A DNA stretch of 64,000 nucleotides from Streptomyces sp. GQFP. Its GTDB lineage: Bacteria > Actinomycetota > Actinomycetes > Streptomycetales > Streptomycetaceae. The notes beneath the pieces were generated by a model. It made no database searches and was not told where the DNA came from. It worked only from the letters and a program-made list of their open reading frames with translations. The position numbers and the translations under genes were made by a program. This document shows, piece after piece, positions 9,104 through 18,846 of the stretch (the stretch's first letter is position 1; each line of letters starts with the position of its first letter). The stretch is from NCBI RefSeq assembly GCF_021545335.1, contig NZ_CP089312.1, positions 7,440,001-7,504,000 of the forward strand, given 5' to 3'.

Positions 9104-12100
9104 TCAGGTGAAGAGGCCGTAGACCTTCAAGGTCGGGTTCTTGGCGCAGACACCTTGGACGGTGAACTTCCCGTTGAATTCAACGTTGTCCGTCCAGTCG
9201 AACCAGAGGGTCATCCCATAGGCACTGTACTTCCCCCGCTCCGACTCCGATCTTCCTCTCCCGTTCGGAACACCCCAGGTGCCATGGAAGACGTAGGTGC
9301 CCGGCTCCAGGTGGCCGTAGCTCTGATTCCTCTTGGCGTAGTACAGCGGAAGGACGATGGTGTACACGAACTTCAGGGAGCCGTACTTCTTCCAGATGCT
9401 CTTCAGCTTCACGTACCAGGTCAGGCTGCACTTGGACTTTCCGGTGCAGTTCCGGCTGATGCCCAGCGTGTAGTTCTTCGTCTTCTTTGTCTGGATGCGG
9501 TAGTTCAGCTCACCGCTGGTGTCCACCTGACCGATCGGGTCGGCGGGGTAGATGTAGACGCTGGTGTTTCCGCCGTAGACCGGGTCGGTCTGGAGGAAGC
9601 GGCCGGTGGTCGGATCGTAGAGGCGGACACCCATGAGGGTGTACCCGGCCAGACCGTCGGTGGCTCGCTGGTAGGCGCCCAGGGACCCATACTTCGCCGC
9701 GGCGGCGGTCGCGTCCAGCGGGTTGCCGTACTCGTCGTAGCGCTGGACCGTGGCGGTGGCGGTCTCCAGGTCCAGTTGGACGGAGATGTCACCGTGCAGG
9801 TTGGCCAGTTGGAGGACCGCGTCGCCGGTGGCACCGGTGGTGATGGCCAGACCGCCCGAGAGGTCGGAGACATTGCGGCTGACCGTGGAGGCCGAGCCCG
9901 CGGTGGTGACCGTCCACGACGGGGTGTCGCAGCCACAGCTGTAGTGGTTCACCGTGGTGCTCGTGGTCGACCAGGTGGTGCCGCTGTCGCTGGTGGTCGC
10001 GGTGGCCGAGGAGGCCAGGCGGCCGGCGCCGTCCAGGCCCCAGGTGGTACGGGTGGTGCCCACGGTCTCACTGGCCACCAGGTCGTTGGTGTAGTAGGCC
10101 AGGGTCTTGCCCGCCACTTGGGTGGTGCGGCCGAAGGCGTCGTAGGTGTAGCCCTCGGCGATGAGACGGCCCGCGGTGTCGTACGCGTACGCCTTGGTGG
10201 ATGTGGTGGCGGTGCCGTCCGCGGCCGTGACCGTGGTGGTCAGCGAGGTGCGGTTGTCGTCGGTGTCGAAGGCGTAGGCGCGCGAGGTCGTCGTGCCGTC
10301 GTCGTCGGTGGCCAGGGCCAGGCGCCCGGAGGCGTCGTAGCCGTAGGCGGTGGACAGGGTTCCGCCCTCGGTCTGGGTGTGACCGGCCTGCTTGCCGTGG
10401 ATGGTGTAGGTCGCGGAGTCGGAGAGCACGGTGGTGCCTGTGGAGTCCGCGTAAGTCACCGAGGTCTGGTTGCCCGCCGTGTCGTAGGCCGTGGCCAGGG
10501 TGTAACCACCGGGGAGAGACTCACCGGTGAGAGCGCCGTCGGCGTCGTAGGCGGTGGCCGTGGACGTCCCGGCGACGGAGTCGGTGACGGACAGCACCTG
10601 GCCGGTGGTGTCGTCGTAGGTGTAGGTGGTGGTGGACGGCACCGAGTCGGACGACGTCAACGGGCGGTCGAGGATGTCGTAGGTGAAGGAGGTGGTGCTG
10701 CCTGCTCCGTCGCTGTAGGAGAGTGTCCGGCCCAGGGCGTCGTACGCCGTGGTGGACGTCTTGCCGTTGGCGGTGGTGGTGGCGACCTGGCCGTTGGTCC
10801 CGTCGTAGGTGATCGTGGTGGCCGGGGTGCCCGTTCCTGTGCCGCCGGTGACGGTCGTACCGGTCGGACGGCCTGCCGCGTCGGCCGTGGTGGTGGTCGT
10901 GCGGGTCACGCTGTTGGCGGTCTCCGCCTTGGTGACGACCTGGCCCCACCGGCCGTAGGTGTAGACGGTGGTGACGGCCTCGGCGGGGTTGGTCCCGCCG
11001 CCGGTGATCGCTGCCGCGGGCGCGGTCCTGCAGAGCAGGCCGTCCCACTCGGTCGAGGCGCAGGTGCCCGACGCGCTCGCGCTGTAGTAGGTGTAGTTGA
11101 GCGTGCCCGCGTCCGAGCCGGACGATCCGGGGGTGCGGGTGGTGGCCACGCGGCCCGCGGAGTCGTAGCCGGTCACCTGGCCGGCGGACTCGCCGCCGCC
11201 CGTGGTGGTCAGTTCGGAGCCCGTGGACCAGTCGTACGTGGTGGTCGTGGTCTTGGTCTCCGCGTCGGTGGCGTAGCCGGCAATCACCGCACCCGTGGTG
11301 GTGGAGGTGATCTGGTCGGAGACCGCCGCGTCGGCGGGGGCGCCTTCGTCGTAGGCGTACGAGGTGTGGGCGCGGGCCGGGACCACCGTGCCGGCGGCCA
11401 GGGTGGAGTCGGTGGTGGTGCCGGTCAGTTCCTCGGCCAGGGTGATCTGGTGCAGCGGACCGTACTCGTCCGTCAGACGGGTGCCGTCGGCGGAGTACTC
11501 CATCACGGTTGCCAGCTGCTGGGCGCGGTCGGCGGTGGACAGATCGGTCAGGCCCAGGGCGGCCAGTTCTGTCGCCGCGTCGGCCGAGGTGCCCAGGGCG
11601 AGTTCCCGGTTGGCGGCGGTCAGGTCGGCCGCCGCGTTGCCGAGCAGGTCGTACTCGGTGGTGGTGATCGCACCACCCGGACTCGCGGTGTTGGTCTCGG
11701 CTCCGTTCGCGTTGATGTAGCTGATCGTGGCCCGGTCATAGGCGTCGGCTGTCAGGGCACTGCCGGTGCTGGAGGCCGGAACACTGTCGGCGGGGAAGAA
11801 CGCGGTGGCGTCGGTGGGCGCCTCGTCCTGTCCCCAGGTGGCGACCGTCGTGGCGTCCATCTGGTACGGGGCGGTGGCGCCCGAGACCGGGACGTCGTAG
11901 ACGACGGTGGTGGCCGCCGCGCCGGACGTGGTGCTCGCGGAGCCCGCGGCGAGCGCGGCACGCGAGGCCTTGAGGAGCATGCCCGCGCCCGAGGTCAGGG
12001 CCGAGCCGGCCGTGCCGTAGGTAAACGTCCAGGGCAATTGGCCCGGCTGGGTGTACGTGGCGACGCGGCCGTCGGTGTCGTAGGTGTACTCCGTCTTCAG

Positions 12101-15100
12101 CGCGGGGCTGATCCGCGGGTCCCACACCTGGCGGAGCTGGCCGGAGGCATTGTACGCGTAGGAGGCGAGCGTCTCGGCCGTCGAGGCGGAGGCGCCGGGG
12201 GAGGTGGCCCACAGCTTGATGGACGAGACCTGGTTCAGGTAGTTGCCCAGCGCGCTGGAGGTGGCCGTGGTGGCGTCCGCGTAGACGTACTCCAGTACCC
12301 GGCAGCCCTTCGTGGCCGGCGTCGTCTGGCAGGCCGTCGCCGTCGCCGCGCCCGTCGGCGAGACCAGGTACTTCGGACGGGCCAGCTTCTTGCCGCCGAC
12401 GTCCACCGTCGTTGAGAAGACCGTGACCGTGGAGTCGTCGACCGCCGAGGCGGACGAGTACACCGTCCACGTCGTCGACGCGTCGTCCGCCTTCGCGAAC
12501 ACGACGGTGTTGGCGTCCGTGTCGGTCAGCGTGAACGTCTTCGTGGTGGTCGAGTACGTCAGCGTGAGGGACTCGGCACCGATCTCCGGCTGCCAGCCGC
12601 CGCTGCTCGTCTCGGTGAACGCGATCGTGCTGCCGTCACCGGCCAGTACCTCGACAGAGGAGTCGGAGGTCTCGCGGACCTGCGTGTACTCGCTCGACTC
12701 GGCGGTGACGGACGACGTCCAGCCGGGGCCGAAGATCTGCGCCTGGCCCTCGGAGTCGGTGCTGTTGGTACGCGAGGAGTACGTACGGTCCACGCTCGCG
12801 GCGAAGGCGGCGGCGTCCGTGGCCGACAGGGTGAAGTCACCGGTCAGTTCGTTGACCTGGCCCGGGCCGATCTGAGTGGTGAGGGCCGCGCCCGCGTCCC
12901 GGTCGAGGGTGACCTCGGCGGTCTGCGAGTAGCCGGTGGTGGTGCCGTTGGTGAAGGCGGCACGCAGCTGGATGACGCCGTCCTCGGACAGTGTCGAGAC
13001 GGTGTTCCACACGAGCTGGGTCGCGGTGCCGGAGGTGACGGCGACGGGCCAGGTGGAGACGGCGGAGCCGGAGGCGGTGACGTCGCCGACGGGCACGGTG
13101 TGCCAGGAGTCGGTCTCGCCACGCCGGTACTGCCAGGTCACACCGGTGTAGGTGCTGAGTCCCTTGGCGGCCAAGGTGACCCGGCGGGCGGTCGTGTCCC
13201 CGTCCTGCGGGGAGAGGATGGCCGCACCGTCGGCGCCGACTCCGAAGCTGTAGGCGGTAGTTGCCGTCGACAGGTTGCCGCCCGCGTCGATGGTCCGCGC
13301 GTACAGCGTGTGCCAGCCGTTGGCCGGGTCGATGCTGATGGTCTGCGCGTCGCCGCCGGTGCCGTTGGTGGTGTCCAGCTTCTTGTTGGGCAGCGAGGAG
13401 TCGTCCAGGCCCCAGTAGTATCCGGCGCCGTCGGTCGAGGTCGTGTCGACGGTGCAGGACATGGCCGAACTCGCCTTGGTCGTCCAGCCGTTCTCCGTGT
13501 ACGTGTCGCAGGTGACGGTGGGTGCGACCGGCTTGGCGACGTTCGGGACGAAGTAGATGTACGACGACCAGGCGCCGTAGTCCGTGCTGTCGTAGCCCCG
13601 CACCCGCATCCGCATGTGCTGCGAGGGCAGTGCGCCGCTGCTGGGCACGGCGTAGGTGGCCGTGCCGCCGGAGGTGACGCCGGCGCTGGTCACGGTGTTC
13701 GAGTAGGTGGCCTCGCTGGTGTACGCGGGGTCGTTGGTGATCTCGAACTGCGCCTTGACCGACGAGCCGTCCGCGTCCGTCACCTTCGCCGACAGGGTCG
13801 GCGTGTAGGTGGTGACGTACCGCCTCCCGTTGTACGCGTTGACCTGCGAGGGCGCGATCGCGAGCGAACTCGGGGTGGCCGGGTAGGAGTTGTACGTCAC
13901 AGTCAGGTGCGGCTCGGTCGAGCCGTCCCCGGAGACGTAGTTCGCCGAGCGGAATCGGCGCCAGGTCAGCGAGTCGCTCTCGCTCGCGCCGCGCACCTGG
14001 AGGCCGTAGTTGGTGGAACCGGCGGCCCAGGCCTGCACGATGGCGTCGATGTCGAAGTTGACCGTGCCGGCCGGGCAGTCGGAGCTGGAGTAGCCCTTGG
14101 CGGCCGTGTTGGTGATCGCGCCGGTCGTGGTGGTGGAGGGCTGCGCGGACCAGGTGACGTCCGAGGACGACCAGGAGGAGGTGATCCGGCGAACCTGCGT
14201 GCCCGCGCCCGAGGTCGAGCAGGTCGAGGAGTAGTACGAGTACAGGGCGAGGTTGGTGTCGGTGACGTGCTTCCCGACGAACTTCGACACGTCGAACTTC
14301 AGGTACGAGCGCGCGATGTCGGATCCGCTGTCGTACGTGCCCGACTTCAGCTCGGTCGAGGAGACCTGCGAGTCGGTGTAGTCCGGGGTCTGCACCCAGG
14401 TGTCCGTGGTCACCGCGAGGGTGGAGGTCGGGTCGACGGTGACGGGGTACGTCAGCTTGTTCTGGGTGAAGTAGTCGGCGTCCGGGGTGAGGACGAGGGT
14501 CTGGGACCCGTCCTCGGCGGTCTCGACCTTCGTGGCGACGCGGGCCTGGTACTTCGACTCGCCGGACCTACGGTCCTTGGAGGAGTCCCACATCATCGGC
14601 GCGGGCGCCTCGGCGACCAGCTTCCCGGCCGCGTCCTTCAGCAGCAGGTGCCCGGATTCGGCCACCGACAGGACAAGTCCCTTGAGCCGCATCGGGATCC
14701 GGTACTCCAGCGGCCCCTCGGGCGCCTTGTCCAGAACCACGTTCTGGCTGAAGCCCTGCGACAGCGCCGTGACCGTCAGGGTCTGCCCGTCGCCGAGGTC
14801 GTAGGAGGCGGTGTCGTCCTTCACGGACGGGGTGGGCAGCTTGGACTCCCAGCCCATCCCGAACGACCGCGCACCCTTCGTCACCGACGCCAGCGCGGTG
14901 TCTCCGCCGTCGGAGACCGCGATGTCGGCGGCGGCCACCTCCGGCTTCAGCGCACTGCCCTCGTCCGCGAGAGCGGTGTCGATGTCGCGCCAGACGCCGT
15001 CGGTCTTCTGCCGGATCGGCGCGGCATACGTGGACGTCTGCATCTGCCCGTTGGGCAGCGCGTACGTCGTCGAGCTGGCCGAACGCTCCGACAGCACCTC

Positions 15101-15346
15101 GATCTTGCGGCCCTGCAACCGGGCCATCAGCAACGCGGCGGCCGTCGAATCGGCCGTCGAATCGGCCGACTTGGCGGACTTGCCCGCGGACGTCACCTGC
15201 GTGGCGGCGGAGTCCGCGGCGGCGAATGCCTGCCCGGACCCCAGCGACACCAACGCCGTCTCGGCCGCCAGCACGGCGGCGACGGCGAGCGCGGTGCGTC
15301 TTGACGATATGCCTACGGCTCTCGCCCTTCCCCGTTTGATTCTCAA
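9104..15346 (-). CDS. Secreted RHS-repeat protein with DNRLRE domain and variable C-terminal tip
   Basis: A 2080-residue exported protein. A signal sequence (residues about 1-42, with SSRRTALAVAAVLAAETALV) is followed by a DNRLRE carbohydrate/wall-binding-like domain near residues 310-485, fibronectin-like segments, and a long run of YD/RHS repeats (TYDALGRTLSY, AYDTAGNQTSV and many more, about residues 830-1935). It closes with the RHS core signature GVRLYDPTTGRFLQTDPVYG and DPIGQVDTSG. The last 135 residues (from about 1945) are unrelated to the repeats, are Lys/Tyr-rich and contain several cysteines. In RHS toxins this position holds the delivered effector. The TTG start has AGGAG six bases upstream. 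No catalytic motif is recognisable in the tip. Confidence 0.9.
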   Translation of the reverse strand: MRIKRGRARAVGISSRRTALAVAAVLAAETALVSLGSGQAFAAADSAATQVTSAGKSAKSADSTADSTAAALLMARLQGRKIEVLSERSASSTTYALPNGQMQTSTYAAPIRQKTDGVWRDIDTALADEGSALKPEVAAADIAVSDGGDTALASVTKGARSFGMGWESKLPTPSVKDDTASYDLGDGQTLTVTALSQGFSQNVVLDKAPEGPLEYRIPMRLKGLVLSVAESGHLLLKDAAGKLVAEAPAPMMWDSSKDRRSGESKYQARVATKVETAEDGSQTLVLTPDADYFTQNKLTYPVTVDPTSTLAVTTDTWVQTPDYTDSQVSSTELKSGTYDSGSDIARSYLKFDVSKFVGKHVTDTNLALYSYYSSTCSTSGAGTQVRRITSSWSSSDVTWSAQPSTTTTGAITNTAAKGYSSSDCPAGTVNFDIDAIVQAWAAGSTNYGLQVRGASESDSLTWRRFRSANYVSGDGSTEPHLTVTYNSYPATPSSLAIAPSQVNAYNGRRYVTTYTPTLSAKVTDADGSSVKAQFEITNDPAYTSEATYSNTVTSAGVTSGGTATYAVPSSGALPSQHMRMRVRGYDSTDYGAWSSYIYFVPNVAKPVAPTVTCDTYTENGWTTKASSAMSCTVDTTSTDGAGYYWGLDDSSLPNKKLDTTNGTGGDAQTISIDPANGWHTLYARTIDAGGNLSTATTAYSFGVGADGAAILSPQDGDTTARRVTLAAKGLSTYTGVTWQYRRGETDSWHTVPVGDVTASGSAVSTWPVAVTSGTATQLVWNTVSTLSEDGVIQLRAAFTNGTTTGYSQTAEVTLDRDAGAALTTQIGPGQVNELTGDFTLSATDAAAFAASVDRTYSSRTNSTDSEGQAQIFGPGWTSSVTAESSEYTQVRETSDSSVEVLAGDGSTIAFTETSSGGWQPEIGAESLTLTYSTTTKTFTLTDTDANTVVFAKADDASTTWTVYSSASAVDDSTVTVFSTTVDVGGKKLARPKYLVSPTGAATATACQTTPATKGCRVLEYVYADATTATSSALGNYLNQVSSIKLWATSPGASASTAETLASYAYNASGQLRQVWDPRISPALKTEYTYDTDGRVATYTQPGQLPWTFTYGTAGSALTSGAGMLLKASRAALAAGSASTTSGAAATTVVYDVPVSGATAPYQMDATTVATWGQDEAPTDATAFFPADSVPASSTGSALTADAYDRATISYINANGAETNTASPGGAITTTEYDLLGNAAADLTAANRELALGTSADAATELAALGLTDLSTADRAQQLATVMEYSADGTRLTDEYGPLHQITLAEELTGTTTDSTLAAGTVVPARAHTSYAYDEGAPADAAVSDQITSTTTGAVIAGYATDAETKTTTTTYDWSTGSELTTTGGGESAGQVTGYDSAGRVATTRTPGSSGSDAGTLNYTYYSASASGTCASTEWDGLLCRTAPAAAITGGGTNPAEAVTTVYTYGRWGQVVTKAETANSVTRTTTTTADAAGRPTGTTVTGGTGTGTPATTITYDGTNGQVATTTANGKTSTTAYDALGRTLSYSDGAGSTTSFTYDILDRPLTSSDSVPSTTTYTYDDTTGQVLSVTDSVAGTSTATAYDADGALTGESLPGGYTLATAYDTAGNQTSVTYADSTGTTVLSDSATYTIHGKQAGHTQTEGGTLSTAYGYDASGRLALATDDDGTTTSRAYAFDTDDNRTSLTTTVTAADGTATTSTKAYAYDTAGRLIAEGYTYDAFGRTTQVAGKTLAYYTNDLVASETVGTTRTTWGLDGAGRLASSATATTSDSGTTWSTTSTTVNHYSCGCDTPSWTVTTAGSASTVSRNVSDLSGGLAITTGATGDAVLQLANLHGDISVQLDLETATATVQRYDEYGNPLDATAAAAKYGSLGAYQRATDGLAGYTLMGVRLYDPTTGRFLQTDPVYGGNTSVYIYPADPIGQVDTSGELNYRIQTKKTKNYTLGISRNCTGKSKCSLTWYVKLKSIWKKYGSLKFVYTIVLPLYYAKRNQSYGHLEPGTYVFHGTWGVPNGRGRSESERGKYSAYGMTLWFDWTDNVEFNGKFTVQGVCAKNPTLKVYGLFT

Positions 15347-15353
15347 GAACGAC

Positions 15354-15734
15354 TCCTGTGATCACGCCATGACACCTGATGCGCCATGGGCTGCGTGATC
15401 GTAGACGGGAGAAGCTGTGAAGATCATCAACGGTGCGGTCGCTCCGGCCGGAGTCCTCAAAAATCTTTACGCCACCTTGCCCATCGATCGCTTGACCTGC
15501 GCAGGTATGGGCCACATAAACATCGGGGCGGTGGTGGAGTTTGCGTGATGGTCACGCTGTCCGCATGTACATGTGGGGTGGATTCCGGCAAAAGATCGGC
15601 GGTCGCTGGTGTCGGACTCCAGTGCGAGCCGTCGGGTGCGTCGATATGAAAACGTGATCTTGAGTTGGCGCTGAGGCCCTGCTGTGGGCTTGCCCCGGAG
15701 GGCGGCTGGAAGAACACAGCCGCCCTGCCGACCC
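15354..15734. other. Region upstream of the RHS gene, no gene seen
   Basis: About 380 bp between the RHS start and the end of the DUF397 gene. It is less GC-rich than its surroundings and has no credible open frame on either strand. It presumably holds the RHS promoter, reading leftward, and the end of the triad transcript. I see no clear hairpin or consensus promoter. Confidence 0.5.
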
Positions 15735-15953
15735 TCAGATGCCGCGGAGGTGCGTGAGGAAGGTGGTCCAGGTGGTGGGGGTGAGGTGGAGGACGGGACC
15801 GGTGGGGTTCTTGGAGTCGCGAAGGGCTATGCCGGGGGCGGCCGTTACGAGGCGGGCCGCTTCGAGGCAGTTCTGGCCCGTGCCGTCGCTGTAGGACGAC
15901 TTGAACCAAGCTTCCGCCGGGGCGAGTTCGGGTGCGGAGGGGTGAGTCGGCAT
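15735..15953 (-). CDS. DUF397 domain protein
   Basis: A 72-residue small acidic protein of the DUF397 family, which is widespread and highly paralogous in Streptomyces. The hallmark blocks are WFKSSYSDGTGQNCLEAA near the N-terminus and VALRDSK-like IALRDSKNPTGPVL followed by a TTWTTFLTHLR tail. It begins 3 bases after the stop of the XRE regulator on the same strand, so the two are translationally coupled. In characterised loci of this type (whiJ- and abaA-like) the small protein is thought to antagonise the DNA-binding partner. Here that role is inferred from family and position. Confidence 0.9.
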   Translation of the reverse strand: MPTHPSAPELAPAEAWFKSSYSDGTGQNCLEAARLVTAAPGIALRDSKNPTGPVLHLTPTTWTTFLTHLRGI

Positions 15954-15956
15954 GAC

Positions 15957-16838
15957 CTACAGCTCTCGTTCTAGTTGGTTCAGGAATTGAGGGGTGTCCT
16001 CGGGAGGTAGCGCCGAGGCGGTCATCGTGTCGAAGCGGCGCACGAACCTGTCCACTTCACGGCGCTTCTCCGATGTGTGGGTCGCACCCCAGGCGCTGTC
16101 GATCTGCACCCTCGGAGGGAGGCCGTCGCCGAGATCCAGGATCGCGAAGTCGTTCGCGGAGCGATAACCGGCCCGGAACGGTAGCACCTGGATGGTGATG
16201 TGATCCCACGAGTTCATTTTCACCAGCTTCTCGAACTGTTCGCGCATCACATCCGCGCCTCCAATCGGGTACCGCAGCGCGGCTTCGCCGAGGATGACGC
16301 GGAGTCTGACCGGGTCGTCCCGGGTGAGTACCTCCTGGCGCTTCATCCGCAACTCCACGCTACTGCGGACGAATTCGGAAGTGGTCTCCTCGACGGGCTT
16401 GTGAAGTTCGAGCAGGGTCTCCGCATAGCGCCTGGTCTGGAGTAGTCCGTAGATCAGTGTCGGGTGGTACGCCCGCATGCTCCGCGCCTCGGGCTCCAGC
16501 CCGACGAAGCCAGGCATCCCGGCCGGCATGAGCCCGCGGAACTGGGTCAGCCAATCCTGGTGGCCGGACTCCCGGTTGAGGGCGATCAGCGCCTCGATGA
16601 CGGCCTCGTCGGTGACCCCGTACTTGTCCAGGAGCTTCCGCAGATCGCCGACGTTGCGGAAGTTCAGCGCGCCCGTCTCGATCCGCAGCAAGGACGCCTC
16701 GGAGATACGCAGCCCCTGCACTGCTTGCTTTCGAGTGAACCCGCCTCCACGGTCCCCGAGACCGCAGCCCTCCCTTAACTGGCGCAGCTGCAGCCCAAGT
16801 TCAAGCCGCTGTCCTGTGCGTCCGCGTTTGGCCGCCAT
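15957..16838 (-). CDS. XRE-family regulator with DUF5753 domain, contains a TTA codon
   Basis: A 293-residue regulator. The N-terminal helix-turn-helix (about residues 12-75) has LRISEASLLRIETGALNFRN, and the rest is a DUF5753 domain with RAYHPTLIYGLLQTRRYAE. This is the WhiJ-like architecture common in Streptomyces. AGGAG lies 8 bases before the ATG. Leu-21 is encoded by TTA (complement of 16776-16778), read only by the bldA tRNA in Streptomyces, so translation should be developmentally gated. The DUF397 gene follows and an RsbW-like ATPase gene is divergent. It probably controls morphological or secondary-metabolism genes, but the target is unknown. Confidence 0.92.
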   Translation of the reverse strand: MAAKRGRTGQRLELGLQLRQLREGCGLGDRGGGFTRKQAVQGLRISEASLLRIETGALNFRNVGDLRKLLDKYGVTDEAVIEALIALNRESGHQDWLTQFRGLMPAGMPGFVGLEPEARSMRAYHPTLIYGLLQTRRYAETLLELHKPVEETTSEFVRSSVELRMKRQEVLTRDDPVRLRVILGEAALRYPIGGADVMREQFEKLVKMNSWDHITIQVLPFRAGYRSANDFAILDLGDGLPPRVQIDSAWGATHTSEKRREVDRFVRRFDTMTASALPPEDTPQFLNQLEREL

Positions 16839-17042
16839 GTGCGTCGCTCCTGTGCCCCTGTACGTGTGACCACGTGCTGTGCGCCGAGTGTCGCACCCCG
16901 TGTGCGGCCCGCGCAGCTCGATGTGCAGATACCGGCATATTCCACTTTCGGCTTCCGTGAAATTTCAGGGGAGTTTCGATTGCAGCCCACTGCACAGCCT
17001 CGTCACCGTAGATGGGCAACCCAAGTCCGAAAGGCGCCCCCC

Positions 17043-17456
17043 ATGTCTGACCCGCAATCCCTCCTCACCCACGACTGGACCATGGGCTACCCCATGACAG
17101 TCCGTAGCGTCCGCCTCGCACGCCTGCACGTCCGCCGCCGCCTCACCATGTGGAACTGGCCCGGCGACATCGAGGACGCCGTTCTGGTCGCCTCCGAACT
17201 CGTCGCCAATGCCGTCGTGCACGGCAGAATCCCCGGCCACGAACTGCGCCTGCGCATCGTCGAGTTGGACGATGGAGCCCTGTCCATCGAGGTGTCCGAC
17301 CCCGTGCTCGCATTCCCCGAGGTCAAGCCCCGCACGCTCAGTGAACGAGGGCGTGGACTGACCGTCGTACAGCAACTCACCGACTCTCTCGACTGGTTCC
17401 TGCGGGCTGGCGTCGGCAAAACCGTCCGCGCCCGCCTGAACACACCCAACGGCTGA
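17043..17456 (+). CDS. RsbW-like ATP-binding protein (anti-sigma kinase family)
   Basis: A 137-residue GHKL ATPase domain protein of the HATPase_c_2 (RsbW/SpoIIAB) type. The N-box is SELVANAVVHG and the G-box region is SERGRGLTVVQQLTDS. There is no sensor or transmembrane part. The ATG is chosen because the family homology begins there and AAAGG lies 9 bases upstream; longer in-frame versions start inside the promoter region. It is divergent from the XRE/DUF397 pair, the usual arrangement of this three-gene module. Whether it acts as an anti-sigma factor or only as an ATP-dependent partner of the regulator is not known. Confidence 0.88.
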   Translation: MSDPQSLLTHDWTMGYPMTVRSVRLARLHVRRRLTMWNWPGDIEDAVLVASELVANAVVHGRIPGHELRLRIVELDDGALSIEVSDPVLAFPEVKPRTLSERGRGLTVVQQLTDSLDWFLRAGVGKTVRARLNTPNG

Positions 17457-17551
17457 AACGCGCCCAACCACCCCGACCCTGTCAACCTCCGGTCAAGCCG
17501 CCGTGTCCCTCCCCCCGACTGTCAGGAGCAACCGGAACAAGGGGGAATGGC

Positions 17552-18715
17552 ATGTCAGCCAACAAGGGGCCGGTCAACAAGAGGCTGGTCGGGATGGCCG
17601 CGGCGATCGCCGTCGCGGCAGGCACGTTCGCGGCGCCCGCAGTCGCCGCACCGGCGGAACGGGGTGGGGGACACGAGGCCATTCGCAAGGCCATGAACGC
17701 CACCGTCAAGGATGGCATACCCGGTGTGGCCCTTCAGGCCAAGGACCGGCACGGGGTCTGGAAGGCGACCGCGGGGGTCGGCAACCTCAAGACGAAGCAG
17801 CCGCGCAGCGCCCACGACAACTTCCGCGCCGGCAGCATCACGAAGACCTTCATCGCGACCGTCATGCTCCAACTCGCCGCCGAAGAACGGCTCTCGCTCG
17901 ACGACACCGTCGACAAGTGGCTGCCCGGAGTCGTCCGAGGCAACGGCCACGACGGCCGGAAGATCACCCTCCGCCAACTCCTCAACCACACCAGCGGCAT
18001 CTTCAACTACACCGACGACGAGTACCTCCAGAGCGAGATCTTCCTCCCGGAGAATTTCTTCAAGAACAAGTACCGCACCTGGACCCCGAACGAGATCGTC
18101 AACATCGCCATGGGCCACCAGCCCGAGTTCGCCCCGGGTACCGCCTGGGGCTACTCCAACACCAACTACACCCTCGCCGGGATGGTCATCCAGAAGGTCA
18201 CCGGCAACTCGTACGGCGACGAGGTCCGCGCACGCGTCATCGAGCCGCTCGGCCTGCACGGCACGTACATGCCGGGTACGGACCACCGCGTCCCCCAGCC
18301 CAGCAGCCGCGCCTACTCGCAGCTCGCCGAGAACACCACCGGCAAGATCTACGACGTCACGGAGTTCAACCCCTCCGCCGCCAACTCCGCGGGCGAGATC
18401 ATCTCCAACCCCGGTGACCTGAACCGCTTCTACTCGGCGCTCATGCGCGGCAAGGTCCTGCCCGCGAAGCAACTCGCCGAGATGAAGACGACCGTCTCCG
18501 CCGAGATGGTGGACGGGCGCTACGGCCTCGGGCTCATCGAGAACGAGCTGAGCTGCGGGGTCACGATCTGGGGTCACAGCGGCGGCATCCACGGCTCCAG
18601 CTCCTTCGCGGGCACCACGGCCGACGGCAAGCACTCCCTCGCCTTCAACTTCAACGGCGACTGGAGCGGAGACCCGGTGAAGGTCGTCGAGGCGGAGTAC
18701 TGCGGCAAGAAGTAG
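17552..18715 (+). CDS. Secreted serine hydrolase, class C beta-lactamase / D-Ala-D-Ala carboxypeptidase family
   Basis: A 387-residue exported penicillin-binding-like hydrolase (Streptomyces R61 DD-peptidase superfamily). A signal peptide covers residues 1-33 (MAAAIAVAAGTFAAPAVAAP). The three active-site motifs are present: SITK (near residue 95), YSN in WGYSNTNY (near 201) and HSGG (near 342), the last in place of KTG as in R61-type enzymes. The ATG follows AAGGGGGAATGGC. It probably trims or cross-links stem peptides outside the membrane, though hydrolases of this fold also act on esters and D-amino-acid peptides. The next gene is a close paralogue in the same orientation. Confidence 0.9.
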   Translation: MSANKGPVNKRLVGMAAAIAVAAGTFAAPAVAAPAERGGGHEAIRKAMNATVKDGIPGVALQAKDRHGVWKATAGVGNLKTKQPRSAHDNFRAGSITKTFIATVMLQLAAEERLSLDDTVDKWLPGVVRGNGHDGRKITLRQLLNHTSGIFNYTDDEYLQSEIFLPENFFKNKYRTWTPNEIVNIAMGHQPEFAPGTAWGYSNTNYTLAGMVIQKVTGNSYGDEVRARVIEPLGLHGTYMPGTDHRVPQPSSRAYSQLAENTTGKIYDVTEFNPSAANSAGEIISNPGDLNRFYSALMRGKVLPAKQLAEMKTTVSAEMVDGRYGLGLIENELSCGVTIWGHSGGIHGSSSFAGTTADGKHSLAFNFNGDWSGDPVKVVEAEYCGKK

Positions 18716-18846
18716 CGCCGACGAGCCATGAGAAGGCATTAATCACACAAAGGCCGAAAAACTCCTAACCACCACAATCCTCGCAACCTTCCGACCATTC
18801 ACCCCGTCACACCTCCTGAGCAGCAAGAACGGCAAGGGAGTACGAC

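Noticed and set aside
9155..15304. Two very long plus-strand open frames antisense to the RHS gene
   Set aside because: Low-complexity Gly/Arg/Val translations caused by third-position GC bias; the minus strand has clear RHS repeats.
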